From positions 1,302,001 through 1,366,000 of the forward strand of contig NZ_CP157967.1 in NCBI RefSeq assembly GCF_040215725.1: 64,000 nucleotides of DNA, read 5' to 3'. The notes beneath the pieces are model-generated. The model did no database searches. It was not told where the DNA came from and saw nothing but the letters and a program-made list of their open reading frames with translations. Shown here piece by piece: positions 1 through 8,657 of this stretch; the first letter of the stretch is position 1, and every line of letters starts with the position of its first letter. The position numbers and the translations under genes are program-made. This DNA is from Rhizobium sp. ZPR4 (GTDB taxonomy: Bacteria; Pseudomonadota; Alphaproteobacteria; Rhizobiales; Rhizobiaceae).

Positions 1-632
1 CGTTCTTTCTTCAAGGCCTTGCGCTTACGGGAGGCCAGCGTCTCAAGGAAGGCGTCGTGATTGGGGTAGCCTTCGTTGATGAAGTGAAACTGCTGATCGG
101 TGCGATGCAGATAACCATCGCCGTCGAAGACGGAGGCTTCGTTTTCCGGCAGGAATGTAATGTGCGCCGAGGAAACACCGAGCTGCCGGGTGACTTCCTT
201 GAGGCTTTCGGCCAACGCCGGCTGCAGTACGCTGCGGTCCTGTCCCTCGGCAACAAGCAGCCGCGGCCCGGTGGCGGGCGTGAAGGGAATGGAGCATTGC
301 AGCTTCGGATAATAGCGGCCGCCGGCCCGTTCGAAGGCGTCGGCCCAGCCATGGTCGAAGACATATTCGCCCTGGCTATGGCTCTTCAGGTAGCCCACGA
401 CGGCGCCGAGCAATTGACCGCTATCGGTTTCCAGCAGCAGGTGATTGCCGAGCCAGCCGGTCTTGTCGGTCGCGGAGCCGGACTCCTCCAGCGATGAGAG
501 GAAGGCGTGCGAGACAAAGGGATTGTACGGCAGCACGCTGCCGGTTCTGGACGCTCCGGCCAGCTTGGACCAGCTCTCCGGGGCGATATTCTTGAAGGAT
601 CGTTCGACTCGAATGGATAATTCGTCTGTCAT
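1..632 (-). CDS. FemAB/GNAT-like N-acyltransferase (DUF482 type), C-terminus cut off by window edge
   Basis: The minus strand is open from an ATG at 632 to the window edge, giving 210 codons with no stop, so only the N-terminal half is present. The reading starts MTDELSIRVERSFKNI and carries NPFVSHAFLSSLEESG, then a GWLGNHLLLE stretch and YVFDHGWADAFE with a PKLQCSIPFTPATGPRLL block. These features match the DUF482 family of rhizobial GNAT/FemAB-fold proteins, often labelled peptidoglycan-biosynthesis or N-acetyltransferase proteins; the true substrate is unknown. The ribosome-binding site is weak (AAGAG). It lies downstream of RidA and the GDPD gene on the same strand and may share their transcript. 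Confidence 0.8.
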   Translation of the reverse strand, partial: MTDELSIRVERSFKNIAPESWSKLAGASRTGSVLPYNPFVSHAFLSSLEESGSATDKTGWLGNHLLLETDSGQLLGAVVGYLKSHSQGEYVFDHGWADAFERAGGRYYPKLQCSIPFTPATGPRLLVAEGQDRSVLQPALAESLKEVTRQLGVSSAHITFLPENEASVFDGDGYLHRTDQQFHFINEGYPNHDAFLETLASRKRKALKKE

Positions 633-755
633 CAAACTCTTGCGCTAAGAAGGAAGGGAGGGCTCTCACCGCTGCGCCATGCGTTCGATGGGACGCGCCA
701 CAGGCGCAGCGATAATTTGGGTTTGCGCAAAGCCTCTCCTTCAGTCGATCCCGAT

Positions 756-1475
756 TTACGAGACTATGCGCGGGTCAAAACCTTCGAAGGTCATCTGATC
801 TGCATTGGCAAATGTATGTTTGCGGGCCGCTTCGTCGCGCACGGTCCAGGTGATGACCGGAATGCCGCGCTGGCGCTGCGCCGTGACAAAGGGGTTCGGC
901 AGGTGGCCGTAGAAGTATGAAATGAAGTCTAGCCCAAGATGCATGGCTTCGTCATGCTGAAAAAACGTCTCAGGCTTGTTTCCTTCGGCCGTCAATCCCA
1001 CAGGGTAGGGCGCTTCCAGGCTTTTGAGGTCCTTGAGCAGCCAATGGTCGAAGCTCATCAGGGCCACATGTCCCTTGTAGTCTTCGAGTACTTCAAGAAC
1101 GGATTCGGCAAAGCCCTCGTCGTCGCCCTCGCGTCCCTTCAGCTCCAGCACCAGCGGCACCTTGCCGTCGCAAAGCTGCAGGAGCTGCTTCAGCGTCGGG
1201 ATCTTGTCCTTGGTGCCGCCGATCGAAAGCATGCCGAGTTCGGCCGAGGTGCGCTCGCGCACTTCGCCGGGCAGGTTGCAGACGCGCTGCAGATCGTCGT
1301 CATGGAAGACGACCGGAACGCCGTCCGAGGCATAGTGCAGGTCGCATTCGATGGCAAAGCCCGCCTCGATGGCGCGGCTGAAGGCCGAGAGCGTGTTCTC
1401 CCAGACTTGCTTGTTCATGTCATGATAGCCGCGGTGAGCGACGGGACGCTCGGTCAACCAGGCAAGCTTGCTCAT
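756..1475 (-). CDS. Glycerophosphodiester phosphodiesterase family protein
   Basis: This 239-residue protein would hydrolyse glycerophosphodiesters to glycerol-3-phosphate and an alcohol. It has the GDPD signature: HRG at residues 14-16, ENT at 26-28, and the metal-binding E43, D45 and H58 in the IECDL and VVFHD segments, followed by an LVLELKG strand and a late TWTV. There is no signal peptide, so it is probably cytoplasmic. Its ATG overlaps the stop codon of the upstream RidA gene by one base (TGATG), which indicates translational coupling. The family assignment is strong; substrate preference cannot be read from sequence. Confidence 0.93.
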   Translation of the reverse strand: MSKLAWLTERPVAHRGYHDMNKQVWENTLSAFSRAIEAGFAIECDLHYASDGVPVVFHDDDLQRVCNLPGEVRERTSAELGMLSIGGTKDKIPTLKQLLQLCDGKVPLVLELKGREGDDEGFAESVLEVLEDYKGHVALMSFDHWLLKDLKSLEAPYPVGLTAEGNKPETFFQHDEAMHLGLDFISYFYGHLPNPFVTAQRQRGIPVITWTVRDEAARKHTFANADQMTFEGFDPRIVS

Positions 1476-1948
1476 CAGGCGATTTCCAGAATGGCATCGA
1501 TTTCAACGGCGGCATTGAGCGGTAGGGCTGCCATGCCGACGGCGGCACGGGCATGCTTGCCGGCTTCGCCGAGTACGTTTGCCAGAAGATTCGAAGCGCC
1601 GTTGATGACAAGGTGCTGCTCGACGAAATCAGGGGTCGAGGCGACGAAGCCGTTCAGCTTGATCAGGCGCCTGATGCGGCCGAGATCGCCGCCAAGAGCA
1701 GCCTTCGCCTGGGCGAGAATGTTGATGGCGCAGAGTTCGGCTGCGCGTTGTCCGCCGGCAACGTCCACATCCTTCCCGAGATGACCTGTCACGCCGATCT
1801 TGCCATTTTCCATCGGTAGCTGGCCGGAGAGATAGAGGAGATTGCCGCTGATGACATAGGGAACGTAGTTGGCAGCTGGTGCTGCAGCTTGCGGCAGAGC
1901 GATGCCGAGTTCCTTCAGGCGGCCCTCGATAGCGTCGGACATTTTCAT
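1475..1948 (-). CDS. RidA family protein (reactive enamine/imine deaminase family)
   Basis: The 157-residue product is a YjgF/YER057c/UK114 (RidA) family protein. It contains the YVISGNLLYLSGQLP segment, GHLGKDV, and a C-terminal ARAAVGMAALPLNAAVEIDA strand typical of the family. The N-terminal extension (MSDAIEGRLKELGI) is the form common in alphaproteobacteria. Canonical RidA removes reactive enamines made by PLP enzymes; this subgroup often lacks the catalytic arginine context, so deaminase activity is not certain. It is the first gene of a minus-strand pair with the GDPD gene. Confidence 0.9.
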   Translation of the reverse strand: MKMSDAIEGRLKELGIALPQAAAPAANYVPYVISGNLLYLSGQLPMENGKIGVTGHLGKDVDVAGGQRAAELCAINILAQAKAALGGDLGRIRRLIKLNGFVASTPDFVEQHLVINGASNLLANVLGEAGKHARAAVGMAALPLNAAVEIDAILEIA

Positions 1949-2077
1949 CTCCCGTTTTGTTGTAAAAACTTCAAAAATCCGGCATCAAGACTAAATTCCG
2001 TCACTTAGGATCGGCAGCCTCGTTTCAGCCGAAAGCGTTCTTATAACATCGCGTGCGAGTCCAACAGGAGATAATGA

Positions 2078-2905
2078 ATGTTCCGCTCGAGTCTTGCTGC
2101 TTCCATCGTTTCGGGCCTGAGCATTCTGTCACTGGGTACTTCGGCAGCCTATGCGGCCGGCCCGAGCGGACTGATCGCGCATCGCGCCGTCTATGATCTC
2201 GAACTGAAGGATGCTTCCGATCGGTCCGGAATTTCCGGCATGGTCGGCCGCATGGTCTATGAGTTCGAAGGCTCCGATTGTACCGGATTCACCACCAATT
2301 TCCGCTTCGTAACGAAGATCGACACTGGCGATTCCACCCGCGTCAGCGACCAGCAGACGACGACCTTCGAGGATCTCGGCAAGCGCCTGTTCCGTTTCGA
2401 GACCAAGTCCTTTACCGACAATCAGCTCGACAAGGATGTGCGCGGCGCCGCAAGCGACGACCAGAAGGGTATCAAGGTCGATCTCACGCAGCCGCACAAC
2501 AAACAGGTCCAGATCATCGAGAGCCGCTTCCCGACGGAGCATATGCTCGACATCATCCACAATGCGAAGCTCGGCAAGAACTTCTTCGAGGCACAGGTCT
2601 TTGACGGTTCCGATGACGGCGACAAGCCGCTGATCGCGACCACTGTCGTCGGCAAGGAACAGACGCCAGCAACGGATGATCCCGATGCCGACAAGGCTGG
2701 CGCCTTCTCCAAGACGCCTTTCTGGCCGGTGACCGTGGCTTATTTCAATGAAAAGTCCACGGGCGACGCCATGCCGGTCTATCGCATGTCTTTCAAGCTC
2801 TATGAGAACGGAATTACGCGCGACCTCACCATGGACTATGGCGACTTCGTGCTGACCGGCAAGCTCACCAAGCTCGAGGTTCTCGACAACAAGGCGTGCC
2901 AATAG
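2078..2905 (+). CDS. eipB: EipB/DUF1849 periplasmic cell-envelope integrity protein
   Basis: This 275-residue protein begins with a clear signal peptide (hydrophobic residues about 10-26, ending AYAA) and then the DUF1849 body, starting with GLIAHRAVYDLELKD. In Brucella the orthologue EipB folds as a beta-spiral and supports envelope integrity together with a TPR protein. Seen here are FTTNFRFVTKI, RLFRFETKSF and the C-terminal ENGITRDLTMDYGDFVLTG. One cysteine lies in DCTGF and another at the C-terminus (NKACQ), consistent with the disulfide described for this family. It stands alone between divergent RidA and the TelA unit. Confidence 0.88.
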   Translation: MFRSSLAASIVSGLSILSLGTSAAYAAGPSGLIAHRAVYDLELKDASDRSGISGMVGRMVYEFEGSDCTGFTTNFRFVTKIDTGDSTRVSDQQTTTFEDLGKRLFRFETKSFTDNQLDKDVRGAASDDQKGIKVDLTQPHNKQVQIIESRFPTEHMLDIIHNAKLGKNFFEAQVFDGSDDGDKPLIATTVVGKEQTPATDDPDADKAGAFSKTPFWPVTVAYFNEKSTGDAMPVYRMSFKLYENGITRDLTMDYGDFVLTGKLTKLEVLDNKACQ

Positions 2906-3116
2906 CTTTCTCGTAGCGCTCCCTCGATGCGAAATCCTTGTCATAAAACTGTGATCCAAGTTTCACTATTGTGTGAAATGATCGGCACGCAGAGGTAAGT
3001 GTAGCTTCTCTCTGCGCCGATCAGGAATTGTAGTGGGGCGCGCGGGGGCATCGTCTTGGGGGCGATTGGCAATTTTTGCGGTCGGCTCCGCGTCTATGGA
3101 CGAGAAAGCACGACCT

Positions 3117-4196
3117 ATGAGCAATACCGATATCTCCACCGGTTCCAACAACACTCTGCCGGTCGCCGTCGCCGATCCGGCTGAGATCGCCCGCATCGGT
3201 GACAGCATCGATCTGACCGACCGCGCCGGCATTTCCGTTTATGGCGACCGTGCCCAGCAGGCCGTTTCCGACTATTCTGACCGTATCCTGCGCGAGGTGC
3301 GCAACCGCGATCTCGGCGAAGTCGGCAAGCTGTTGACCGATATCATCGTCAAATCGAAGAAGCTCGATCCGGCCTCGCTGAAGGACGAAGGTTTCCTGTC
3401 GCGGATGTTTTCCTCGTTCCGGGCCAAGCTGGAGCGTTTCAAGGAGCAGTTCGAGGACGTGGCCGGCCAGATCGACCGCATCGGGCTAGAGCTTGACCGT
3501 CACAAGGATGTTTTGCGCCGGGACATCGCCCTTCTGGACGACCTGCATGAAGAGACCAAGCAATCGATCGTACAGCTCGATGCCTATGTCCAAGCTGGCA
3601 AGGATTTCGCCGAGCGTTTTCGCGCGAACGAACTTCCCCGGCTGAAAAGTGCCGCTGATGCGGCTTCGGCCAATCCCGGTGGCGGCATGCTGGAGGCGCA
3701 GGTCTATCAGGACAGCCTTCAGGCACTCGACCGGCTGGAAAAGCGGGTTTTCTACCTGCAACAGGCCCGCCAGCTTGGTATCCAGCAATTGCCGCAGATC
3801 CGCATCGTCCAGTCGGGCGATGAAACGCTGATCGAAAATCTGCAGGCGACGTCGGCGCTGACTGTGCCGGCCTGGAAGCAGAAGATGGTGATTCTGCTCG
3901 GCCTCACCCAGCAGAAGTCGGCCCTCGAACTGCAGAAGACCGTCACCGACGCCACCAATGACATGATCCGCCAGGCATCGAAAATGATGAAGGATCAGGC
4001 GATCGCCATAGAACAGCAATCGCAGCGCGGTATCGTGGATATCGACACGCTCGCCGCCGCCAATCGCGACCTGATCGACACGATCGGTGGCGTCCTGAAG
4101 GTGCAGGAGGACGGCCGCGCCAAGCGGGCCGAGGCCGAACAGCGGATGCAGAAAATGACCATTGAGCTCAAAAAGGCGATGATCGAGGCGCGGTGA
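3117..4196 (+). CDS. telA: TelA-family toxic anion resistance protein
   Basis: The 359-residue product is a soluble, largely helical TelA (PF05816) protein. It shows the family hallmarks: a long coiled-coil middle (KLERFKEQFEDVAGQIDRIG; LEKRVFYLQQARQL), the IRIVQSGDETLIENLQ segment, and TVPAWKQKMVILLGLTQQK. TelA was linked to tellurite resistance but its molecular role is unresolved; it occurs with Ter-type and membrane-stress genes. The ATG at 3117 has GAGAAAG about nine bases upstream; in-frame starts at 3096 and 3033 are possible but lack a better ribosome site. It heads a four-gene unit, and only four bases separate its stop from the next ATG. Confidence 0.9.
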   Translation: MSNTDISTGSNNTLPVAVADPAEIARIGDSIDLTDRAGISVYGDRAQQAVSDYSDRILREVRNRDLGEVGKLLTDIIVKSKKLDPASLKDEGFLSRMFSSFRAKLERFKEQFEDVAGQIDRIGLELDRHKDVLRRDIALLDDLHEETKQSIVQLDAYVQAGKDFAERFRANELPRLKSAADAASANPGGGMLEAQVYQDSLQALDRLEKRVFYLQQARQLGIQQLPQIRIVQSGDETLIENLQATSALTVPAWKQKMVILLGLTQQKSALELQKTVTDATNDMIRQASKMMKDQAIAIEQQSQRGIVDIDTLAAANRDLIDTIGGVLKVQEDGRAKRAEAEQRMQKMTIELKKAMIEAR

Positions 4197-4200
4197 ATCC

Positions 4201-5775
4201 ATGGCAATCCGCACTTTTGCTACCGCGCTGACCCTGGCGGCCGCGCTCCTGTTGAGCGGCTGCAATGTCGGCGGGCAGGTCTCGAAGTTCTCGATCATTT
4301 CCGGCTCGGAAAACACCGTGCTGCAACTGATCGTCGAAGAGTTCTGCAAGGAGAAGAAGACGACCTGCAGCTTCTCATACGAGGGCACGCTGGATATCGG
4401 CCTGGCACTCCAGAGCGAGCAGGGTGTCGAGCAGGATGCCGTCTGGCCGGCGTCGGGTGTCTGGGTCGACATGTTCGATACCAAGCGCCGGGTGAAGTCG
4501 CTGACATCGGTCGCGCAGATGCCTGTCGTTCTCGGTGTGCGCAAATCCAAGGCCGAGGCGCTCGGCTGGGTCGGCAAGCCGGTCTATATGAAAGACATAT
4601 TGGCGGCGGTGAAGAGCGGCTCGCTGAAGTTCCTCATGACCTCGGCCACGCAATCCAACTCCGGCGCCAGCGCTTATCTTGCCATGCTGTCGAGTGCGCT
4701 CGGCAACAAGCCCGTTATCGAGCCGGGCGATCTCGACAAGCCCGATGTCCAGAGCGCAGTTCGCGCGTTGCTTGGCGGTGTCGAGCGTTCCTCGGGCTCG
4801 TCGGGCTGGCTTGCGGATCTCTATACGGAGTCTGCCGGCAAGGGCGTACTTTACGACGCCATGTGGAATTACGAAGCGATCCTGAAGGAAACCAACGACA
4901 AGCTTACCGGCATGGGCAAGGAGCCGCTTTATGCCATCTACCCGGCCGATGGCGTCGTCGTTGCCGATTCGCCGATCGGCTTTGTCGATCATGGGCGAGG
5001 GCAGGAGGTCGAGACTTTCTTCAATCAGCTCGTCGACTATTTGCGCTCCGCCCCGGTGCAGAAGCGGATCGCCGATACGGGCCGCCGCATCCCGCTCTCC
5101 GATATCGCCGCGAAGCCGGACCCGACATGGAATTTCGATCCGACCCGGATCGTGACGGCCATCCGCATGCCGGAGCCGGCCATGATCCGTCAAGCGCTGG
5201 ATCTCTATCAGGTCGCATTGCGCAAGCCTTCGCTGACGGCTCTCTGCCTCGATTTTTCGGGCTCGATGGCGGGTAAGGGCGAGGAGCAGCTGCAGGCTGC
5301 CATGCAGTTCCTGTTCAACCCCGACGAGACCGGCAAGGTTCTGGCACAATGGACGCCCGCCGATCGCATCATGGTCATTCCCTTCGACGCCACTGTGCGC
5401 ACCACCATCGAGGCGACGGGAAGGCCCGATCAGCAGAAGACTTTAGTGGAAAGGGTCTCGCGTCAGCATGCGGGCGGCGGTACCGATATGTATGCCTGTG
5501 CGAGCAAGGCGCTCGACTGGATGAAGTCGACGCAAGAGCTGTCGTCCTACCTGCCAGCGATCGTCATCATGACCGATGGGAAATCCGACGATGCCAACGG
5601 CTATTTCATGAGCCGCTGGGCATCTGTGAGCCCGCATGTGCCCGTGTTCGGTATCACTTTCGGCGATGCGGACAAGCGGCAGCTCGACGCCCTCGCGCAA
5701 GAGACCTCAGCGCGCGTCTTCGACGGCCGTGGCGATCTGGTCAGCGCATTCCGGGCGGTGCGCGGCTACAACTAG
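4201..5775 (+). CDS. Lipoprotein fusing a solute-binding domain to a von Willebrand A domain
   Basis: This 524-residue protein starts with a lipoprotein signal (lipobox LLSGC, Cys21). Residues about 30-310 form a periplasmic solute-binding-like domain with the landmarks QDAVWPASGVWVDM, TSATQSNSGASAYLAML and ADGVVVADSPIGFVDHG. Residues about 345-515 form a vWA domain with an apparently intact MIDAS site: DFSGS at 351-355, the GTDMY threonine near 428 and IMTDGK with D459. The fusion suggests ligand sensing coupled to metal-dependent protein binding at the membrane. It lies between telA and the xpaC-like gene in a tight unit. Domain calls are firm; the ligand and partner are unknown. Confidence 0.85.
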   Translation: MAIRTFATALTLAAALLLSGCNVGGQVSKFSIISGSENTVLQLIVEEFCKEKKTTCSFSYEGTLDIGLALQSEQGVEQDAVWPASGVWVDMFDTKRRVKSLTSVAQMPVVLGVRKSKAEALGWVGKPVYMKDILAAVKSGSLKFLMTSATQSNSGASAYLAMLSSALGNKPVIEPGDLDKPDVQSAVRALLGGVERSSGSSGWLADLYTESAGKGVLYDAMWNYEAILKETNDKLTGMGKEPLYAIYPADGVVVADSPIGFVDHGRGQEVETFFNQLVDYLRSAPVQKRIADTGRRIPLSDIAAKPDPTWNFDPTRIVTAIRMPEPAMIRQALDLYQVALRKPSLTALCLDFSGSMAGKGEEQLQAAMQFLFNPDETGKVLAQWTPADRIMVIPFDATVRTTIEATGRPDQQKTLVERVSRQHAGGGTDMYACASKALDWMKSTQELSSYLPAIVIMTDGKSDDANGYFMSRWASVSPHVPVFGITFGDADKRQLDALAQETSARVFDGRGDLVSAFRAVRGYN

Positions 5776-5824
5776 GGTATTTCTGTTTAAACGGAGGAAC
5801 GGAAATGCCCTATCTCTTTGTTTT

Positions 5825-5877
5825 CACGCAATTCCGGACGCAAAGCAGCTTCGCACTTTTGCCGGAATTGCTCTAGG
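5825..5877. repeat. Rhizobiaceae intergenic palindromic repeat (RIME-like)
   Basis: A 10-bp arm GCAATTCCGG at 5828-5837 is matched by its perfect inverse CCGGAATTGC at 5862-5871, with a core ending TTCGCACTTTTG between them. Arms and core resemble the mosaic palindromic elements dispersed in Rhizobium and Sinorhizobium genomes. It sits between the SBP-vWA gene and the XpaC-like gene, within a polycistronic unit. A second element with a similar core lies at 52838-52888. Confidence 0.6.
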
Positions 5878-5883
5878 ACGATA

Positions 5884-6501
5884 ATGCGCAATTGGTTCGG
5901 CAATGACTGGAATTGGATCGTGGCGGGGCTCGCTGCCGCGATCGTTGTTCCCGTGCTCAGCTTCTTCGCCGGCATGCCGATATGGATCGCAGCGATCATC
6001 GGTCTTTTCGTTTTTGTCGGTCTGATCTTCGTCCTCGCGCCGAAACGCATGTTCGAGGGGCTGGATGCCAAGGCGATCGGCAGGGGACGTATGGAGTTTG
6101 CTCGCGATCTGTTGAGCACGGCGGCACCTGCAGCCGAGAGGCTCGAAGCATCGGCAAAACAGATTGGCAGCAAGGATGTGGCAAAACGGGTGCGGCATCT
6201 GGCGGAAATTGCCGCCGACGTCTTCGCCAAGGTCGAGGCCAATCCGGAAAGCGCCGGCACCGTCCGGCGGTTCCTCAGCTATTATTTGCCGCGCGCGGCG
6301 GAGGTAGCGGAGGGATTTGCCGTCATCGAGGCGAAGCGCCAGCCGGATGCCGCACGCCTGCAGGAGGTCGGCCTCGTTCTGACCAAGCTGGAAGACGCTT
6401 TCGTACATTATTCCGACAGCCTGGTTGAAGACAGGCTCGATACGCTTGATACGGAGCTGCGCCTGATACAGGCCTCGCTCAAAGAGGACATAGGACGCTG
6501 A
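5884..6501 (+). CDS. XpaC-like (5-bromo-4-chloroindolyl phosphate hydrolysis family) membrane protein
   Basis: The ATG at 5884 has AGGACG just upstream and gives 205 residues. Two hydrophobic segments (about residues 11-30 and 33-51, the second reading IWIAAIIGLFVFVGLIFVLAP) form a membrane hairpin, followed by a soluble helical domain with AKRVRHLAEIAADVFAKVE and FLSYYLPRAAEVAEGFAVIE. That C-terminal pattern is typical of XpaC (PF10112), a family commonly found beside TelA. Despite the name, no enzyme function is established. Its stop overlaps the next ATG by one base (TGATG). Confidence 0.82.
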   Translation: MRNWFGNDWNWIVAGLAAAIVVPVLSFFAGMPIWIAAIIGLFVFVGLIFVLAPKRMFEGLDAKAIGRGRMEFARDLLSTAAPAAERLEASAKQIGSKDVAKRVRHLAEIAADVFAKVEANPESAGTVRRFLSYYLPRAAEVAEGFAVIEAKRQPDAARLQEVGLVLTKLEDAFVHYSDSLVEDRLDTLDTELRLIQASLKEDIGR

Positions 6502-7607
6502 TGGCCATTTCCCGCCGCGCTTTTGGAGTAGGGCTTCTTGCCGCCGGTGTCGCAGGGACCGGAGGCTATTTCGCCGTCAAGGACCGGCCGGAGCTGCAGG
6601 GGCTGCTCGGCAACAGCACCAAGCTCTTCGGCTTCATCGGCGGTGAAAAGGAAGCATTCCTCGCCGATCCGGACGTGATCTCGGCGCTGCACAGCCATGG
6701 GCTCGAAATCAACAGCCGTGTCGCGGGCTCCGTGGAGATGGTGCGCGAGCAGGCGCTTCTGTCGCAAAACCCGGCCTTCCTCTGGCCCTCCTCGTCGATC
6801 ATGGTCGATATCGCCCGGCAGAACGGCCTCAAGATCCGCAATGACCGCGTTATCCTCAACACGCCCGTCGTCGTCTATTCCTGGCAGCCCGTGGTGGATG
6901 GATTGACCAAGGCGGGGCTCGTCACCACGACGCCGGAAGGGCAGCACCAGCTTGATCTCAAGGCGCTGCTGGATGCTGTGCTCGCCGGCACGAACTGGTC
7001 GAAGCTCGGCGTCAATTCGCTCTATGGTCAGGCCAGGATCGTGTCGACGGATCCGAACCGCTCCAACTCCGGCTTCATGTTCTCCGGTCTGGTGCTGAGC
7101 CTCCTGAGTGGTAATGTGGCGAGCGCTGACGGTCTCGCGCTGTTCGGCGACAGGGCGCAGGCCATCTTCCGCAACATGGGTTTCAAGTCGTCGTCGTCGG
7201 GCAAGCTGTTCGAACAGTATCTCGCTGGTGGCATCGGTGGTGAACCGATGATCGTCGGCTACGAGAATCAGCTGGTGGAGTGGATCATCGCCGATCCTCA
7301 GCGCTGGAAGAGGGTTCAGGCGAGCAACAGCGCCAAGCCCGTTGTGCTCTATCCGCACCCGACCGTCTATTCTGCGCATCCGCTGATCGCCATCGACGAA
7401 CAGGTCGATCGCATGATCGAGGCTCTCATCAGTCCGCGATTGCAGGAGCTCGCCTGGACCAAACACGGCTTCCGCGGCCCGCTCGGCACTGCGACCGGTG
7501 ATGCAGACAGCGCGATTGCCGGCCTGCTGCCGGCCGAAATCGATGCCGTATTGCCCATGCCGGACGCCAATGTCATGCTGGCTCTGCTCGATAAATTGGC
7601 CAGCTGA
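6501..7607 (+). CDS. Secreted solute-binding-like protein, last gene of the TelA unit
   Basis: This 368-residue protein begins MAISRRAFGVGLLAAG, a twin-arginine-like signal or signal anchor. The rest resembles the solute-binding domain of the SBP-vWA lipoprotein two genes upstream: FLWPSSSIMVDI matches its VWPASGVWVDM, NRSNSGFMFSGLVL matches TQSNSGASAYLAML, and VLYPHPTVYSAHPLIAID matches its YPADGVVVADSPIGFVD. It has no vWA domain and no ABC permease or ATPase gene is adjacent, so ordinary transport is unlikely. I infer a partner role for the lipoprotein. It is translationally coupled to the XpaC-like gene. Confidence 0.78.
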   Translation: MAISRRAFGVGLLAAGVAGTGGYFAVKDRPELQGLLGNSTKLFGFIGGEKEAFLADPDVISALHSHGLEINSRVAGSVEMVREQALLSQNPAFLWPSSSIMVDIARQNGLKIRNDRVILNTPVVVYSWQPVVDGLTKAGLVTTTPEGQHQLDLKALLDAVLAGTNWSKLGVNSLYGQARIVSTDPNRSNSGFMFSGLVLSLLSGNVASADGLALFGDRAQAIFRNMGFKSSSSGKLFEQYLAGGIGGEPMIVGYENQLVEWIIADPQRWKRVQASNSAKPVVLYPHPTVYSAHPLIAIDEQVDRMIEALISPRLQELAWTKHGFRGPLGTATGDADSAIAGLLPAEIDAVLPMPDANVMLALLDKLAS

Positions 7608-7794
7608 GGGCAGGGCACGCTTATTTTTGGTCCAAAAGCCTTGCATTCCAAGCGAATCGAAGGTATGGGCACCCGCATTCCACACGTAAGGCATGGGATT
7701 GTCCGGGAGAAATCCGGATTGTTCCGCCCGGTGGCATTCTCGAAGAGGATGCTGTTCGCCTTGCGGAGGTTCAACCGGAAAAGGATACAAAGGC

Positions 7795-8562
7795 ATGGCA
7801 TTGCCCGATTTTTCTATGCGCCAGCTTCTCGAAGCAGGTGTTCACTTCGGCCACCAGACGCATCGCTGGAACCCGAAGATGAAGCCGTACATTTTCGGCG
7901 ATCGTAACAACATCCACATCATCGACCTCGCCCAGACGGTTCCGATGCTGAGCCGCGCTCTGCAGGTTGTCAGCGACACCGTTGCCCGTGGCGGCCGCGT
8001 TCTGTTCGTCGGCACCAAGCGTCAGGCGTCCGAACTGATCGCCGACAGCGCCAAGCGCTCGGCCCAGTACTACGTCAACGCCCGCTGGCTCGGCGGCATG
8101 ATGACCAACTGGAAGACGATCTCCAACTCGATCCAGCGTCTGCGCAAGCTCGACGAAATCCTCTCCGGCGAAGCCCAGGGCTTCACCAAGAAGGAGCGTC
8201 TGAACCTTGAGCGCGAGCGCGAAAAGCTCGACAAGGCCCTCGGCGGTATCAAGGACATGGGCGGCACGCCGGACCTGATGTTCATCATCGACACCAACAA
8301 GGAAAAGATCGCGATCGACGAAGCCAAGCGCCTTGGCATCCCGGTTGTCGCCATCATCGACTCGAACTGCGACCCGGACCTGATCGACTACCCGATCCCG
8401 GGCAACGACGACGCTTCGCGCGCCATCGCTCTTTATTGCGACCTGATCTCGCGCGCTGCCATCGATGGCATCGCTCGCCAGCAGAGCGCATCGGGCCGTG
8501 ACCTCGGCGCTTCTGAAGAAGCTCCGGTCGAGCCGACCCTGGCGGACGGCACCGAAGCCTGA
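7795..8562 (+). CDS. rpsB: 30S ribosomal protein S2
   Basis: The ATG at 7795 gives 255 residues starting [20 protein letters not shown], the conserved S2 N-terminus, followed by [23 protein letters not shown] and the [12 protein letters not shown] and [18 protein letters not shown] motifs. Length fits S2. It binds 16S rRNA late in 30S assembly and is needed to recruit S1. A 187-bp leader precedes it, and a 272-bp gap with stem-loops separates it from tsf in the usual rpsB-tsf-pyrH-frr order. Confidence 0.98.
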   Translation: MALPDFSMRQLLEAGVHFGHQTHRWNPKMKPYIFGDRNNIHIIDLAQTVPMLSRALQVVSDTVARGGRVLFVGTKRQASELIADSAKRSAQYYVNARWLGGMMTNWKTISNSIQRLRKLDEILSGEAQGFTKKERLNLEREREKLDKALGGIKDMGGTPDLMFIIDTNKEKIAIDEAKRLGIPVVAIIDSNCDPDLIDYPIPGNDDASRAIALYCDLISRAAIDGIARQQSASGRDLGASEEAPVEPTLADGTEA

Positions 8563-8574
8563 TCGCGCCGCGAG

Positions 8575-8657
8575 GCGGGCAGTAGACTGCCCGCTCAAGC
8601 GCATTGACATCCGGGATAAGGCCGTTTGCGACTTCAAGAAGTTCGAGCGGCCTTATC
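8575..8657 (+). promoter_or_regulatory. Two stem-loops in the rpsB-tsf intergenic region
   Basis: An 8-bp perfect stem (8575-8582 with 8587-8594, loop TAGA) is followed by a 10-bp perfect stem, GATAAGGCCG at 8615-8624 with CGGCCTTATC at 8648-8657. The second is followed by CGCATTTTA, a weak U-rich run. They probably form a partial terminator or an RNA-processing structure between rpsB and tsf, which are known in other bacteria to be only partly co-transcribed. Confidence 0.45.

Noticed and set aside
671..710. An 8-bp inverted repeat (GCTGCGCC / GGCGCAGC) between the GDPD and acetyltransferase genes.
   Set aside because: It has no T run on either strand and a long loop, so I could not call it a terminator.
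5805..5876. A 23-codon frame with a strong ribosome site (CGGAGGAACGG) between the SBP-vWA and XpaC-like genes.
   Set aside because: Most of it lies in the palindromic repeat at 5825-5877, whose sequence fixes the reading; the peptide is therefore probably fortuitous, although a translated leader cannot be excluded.
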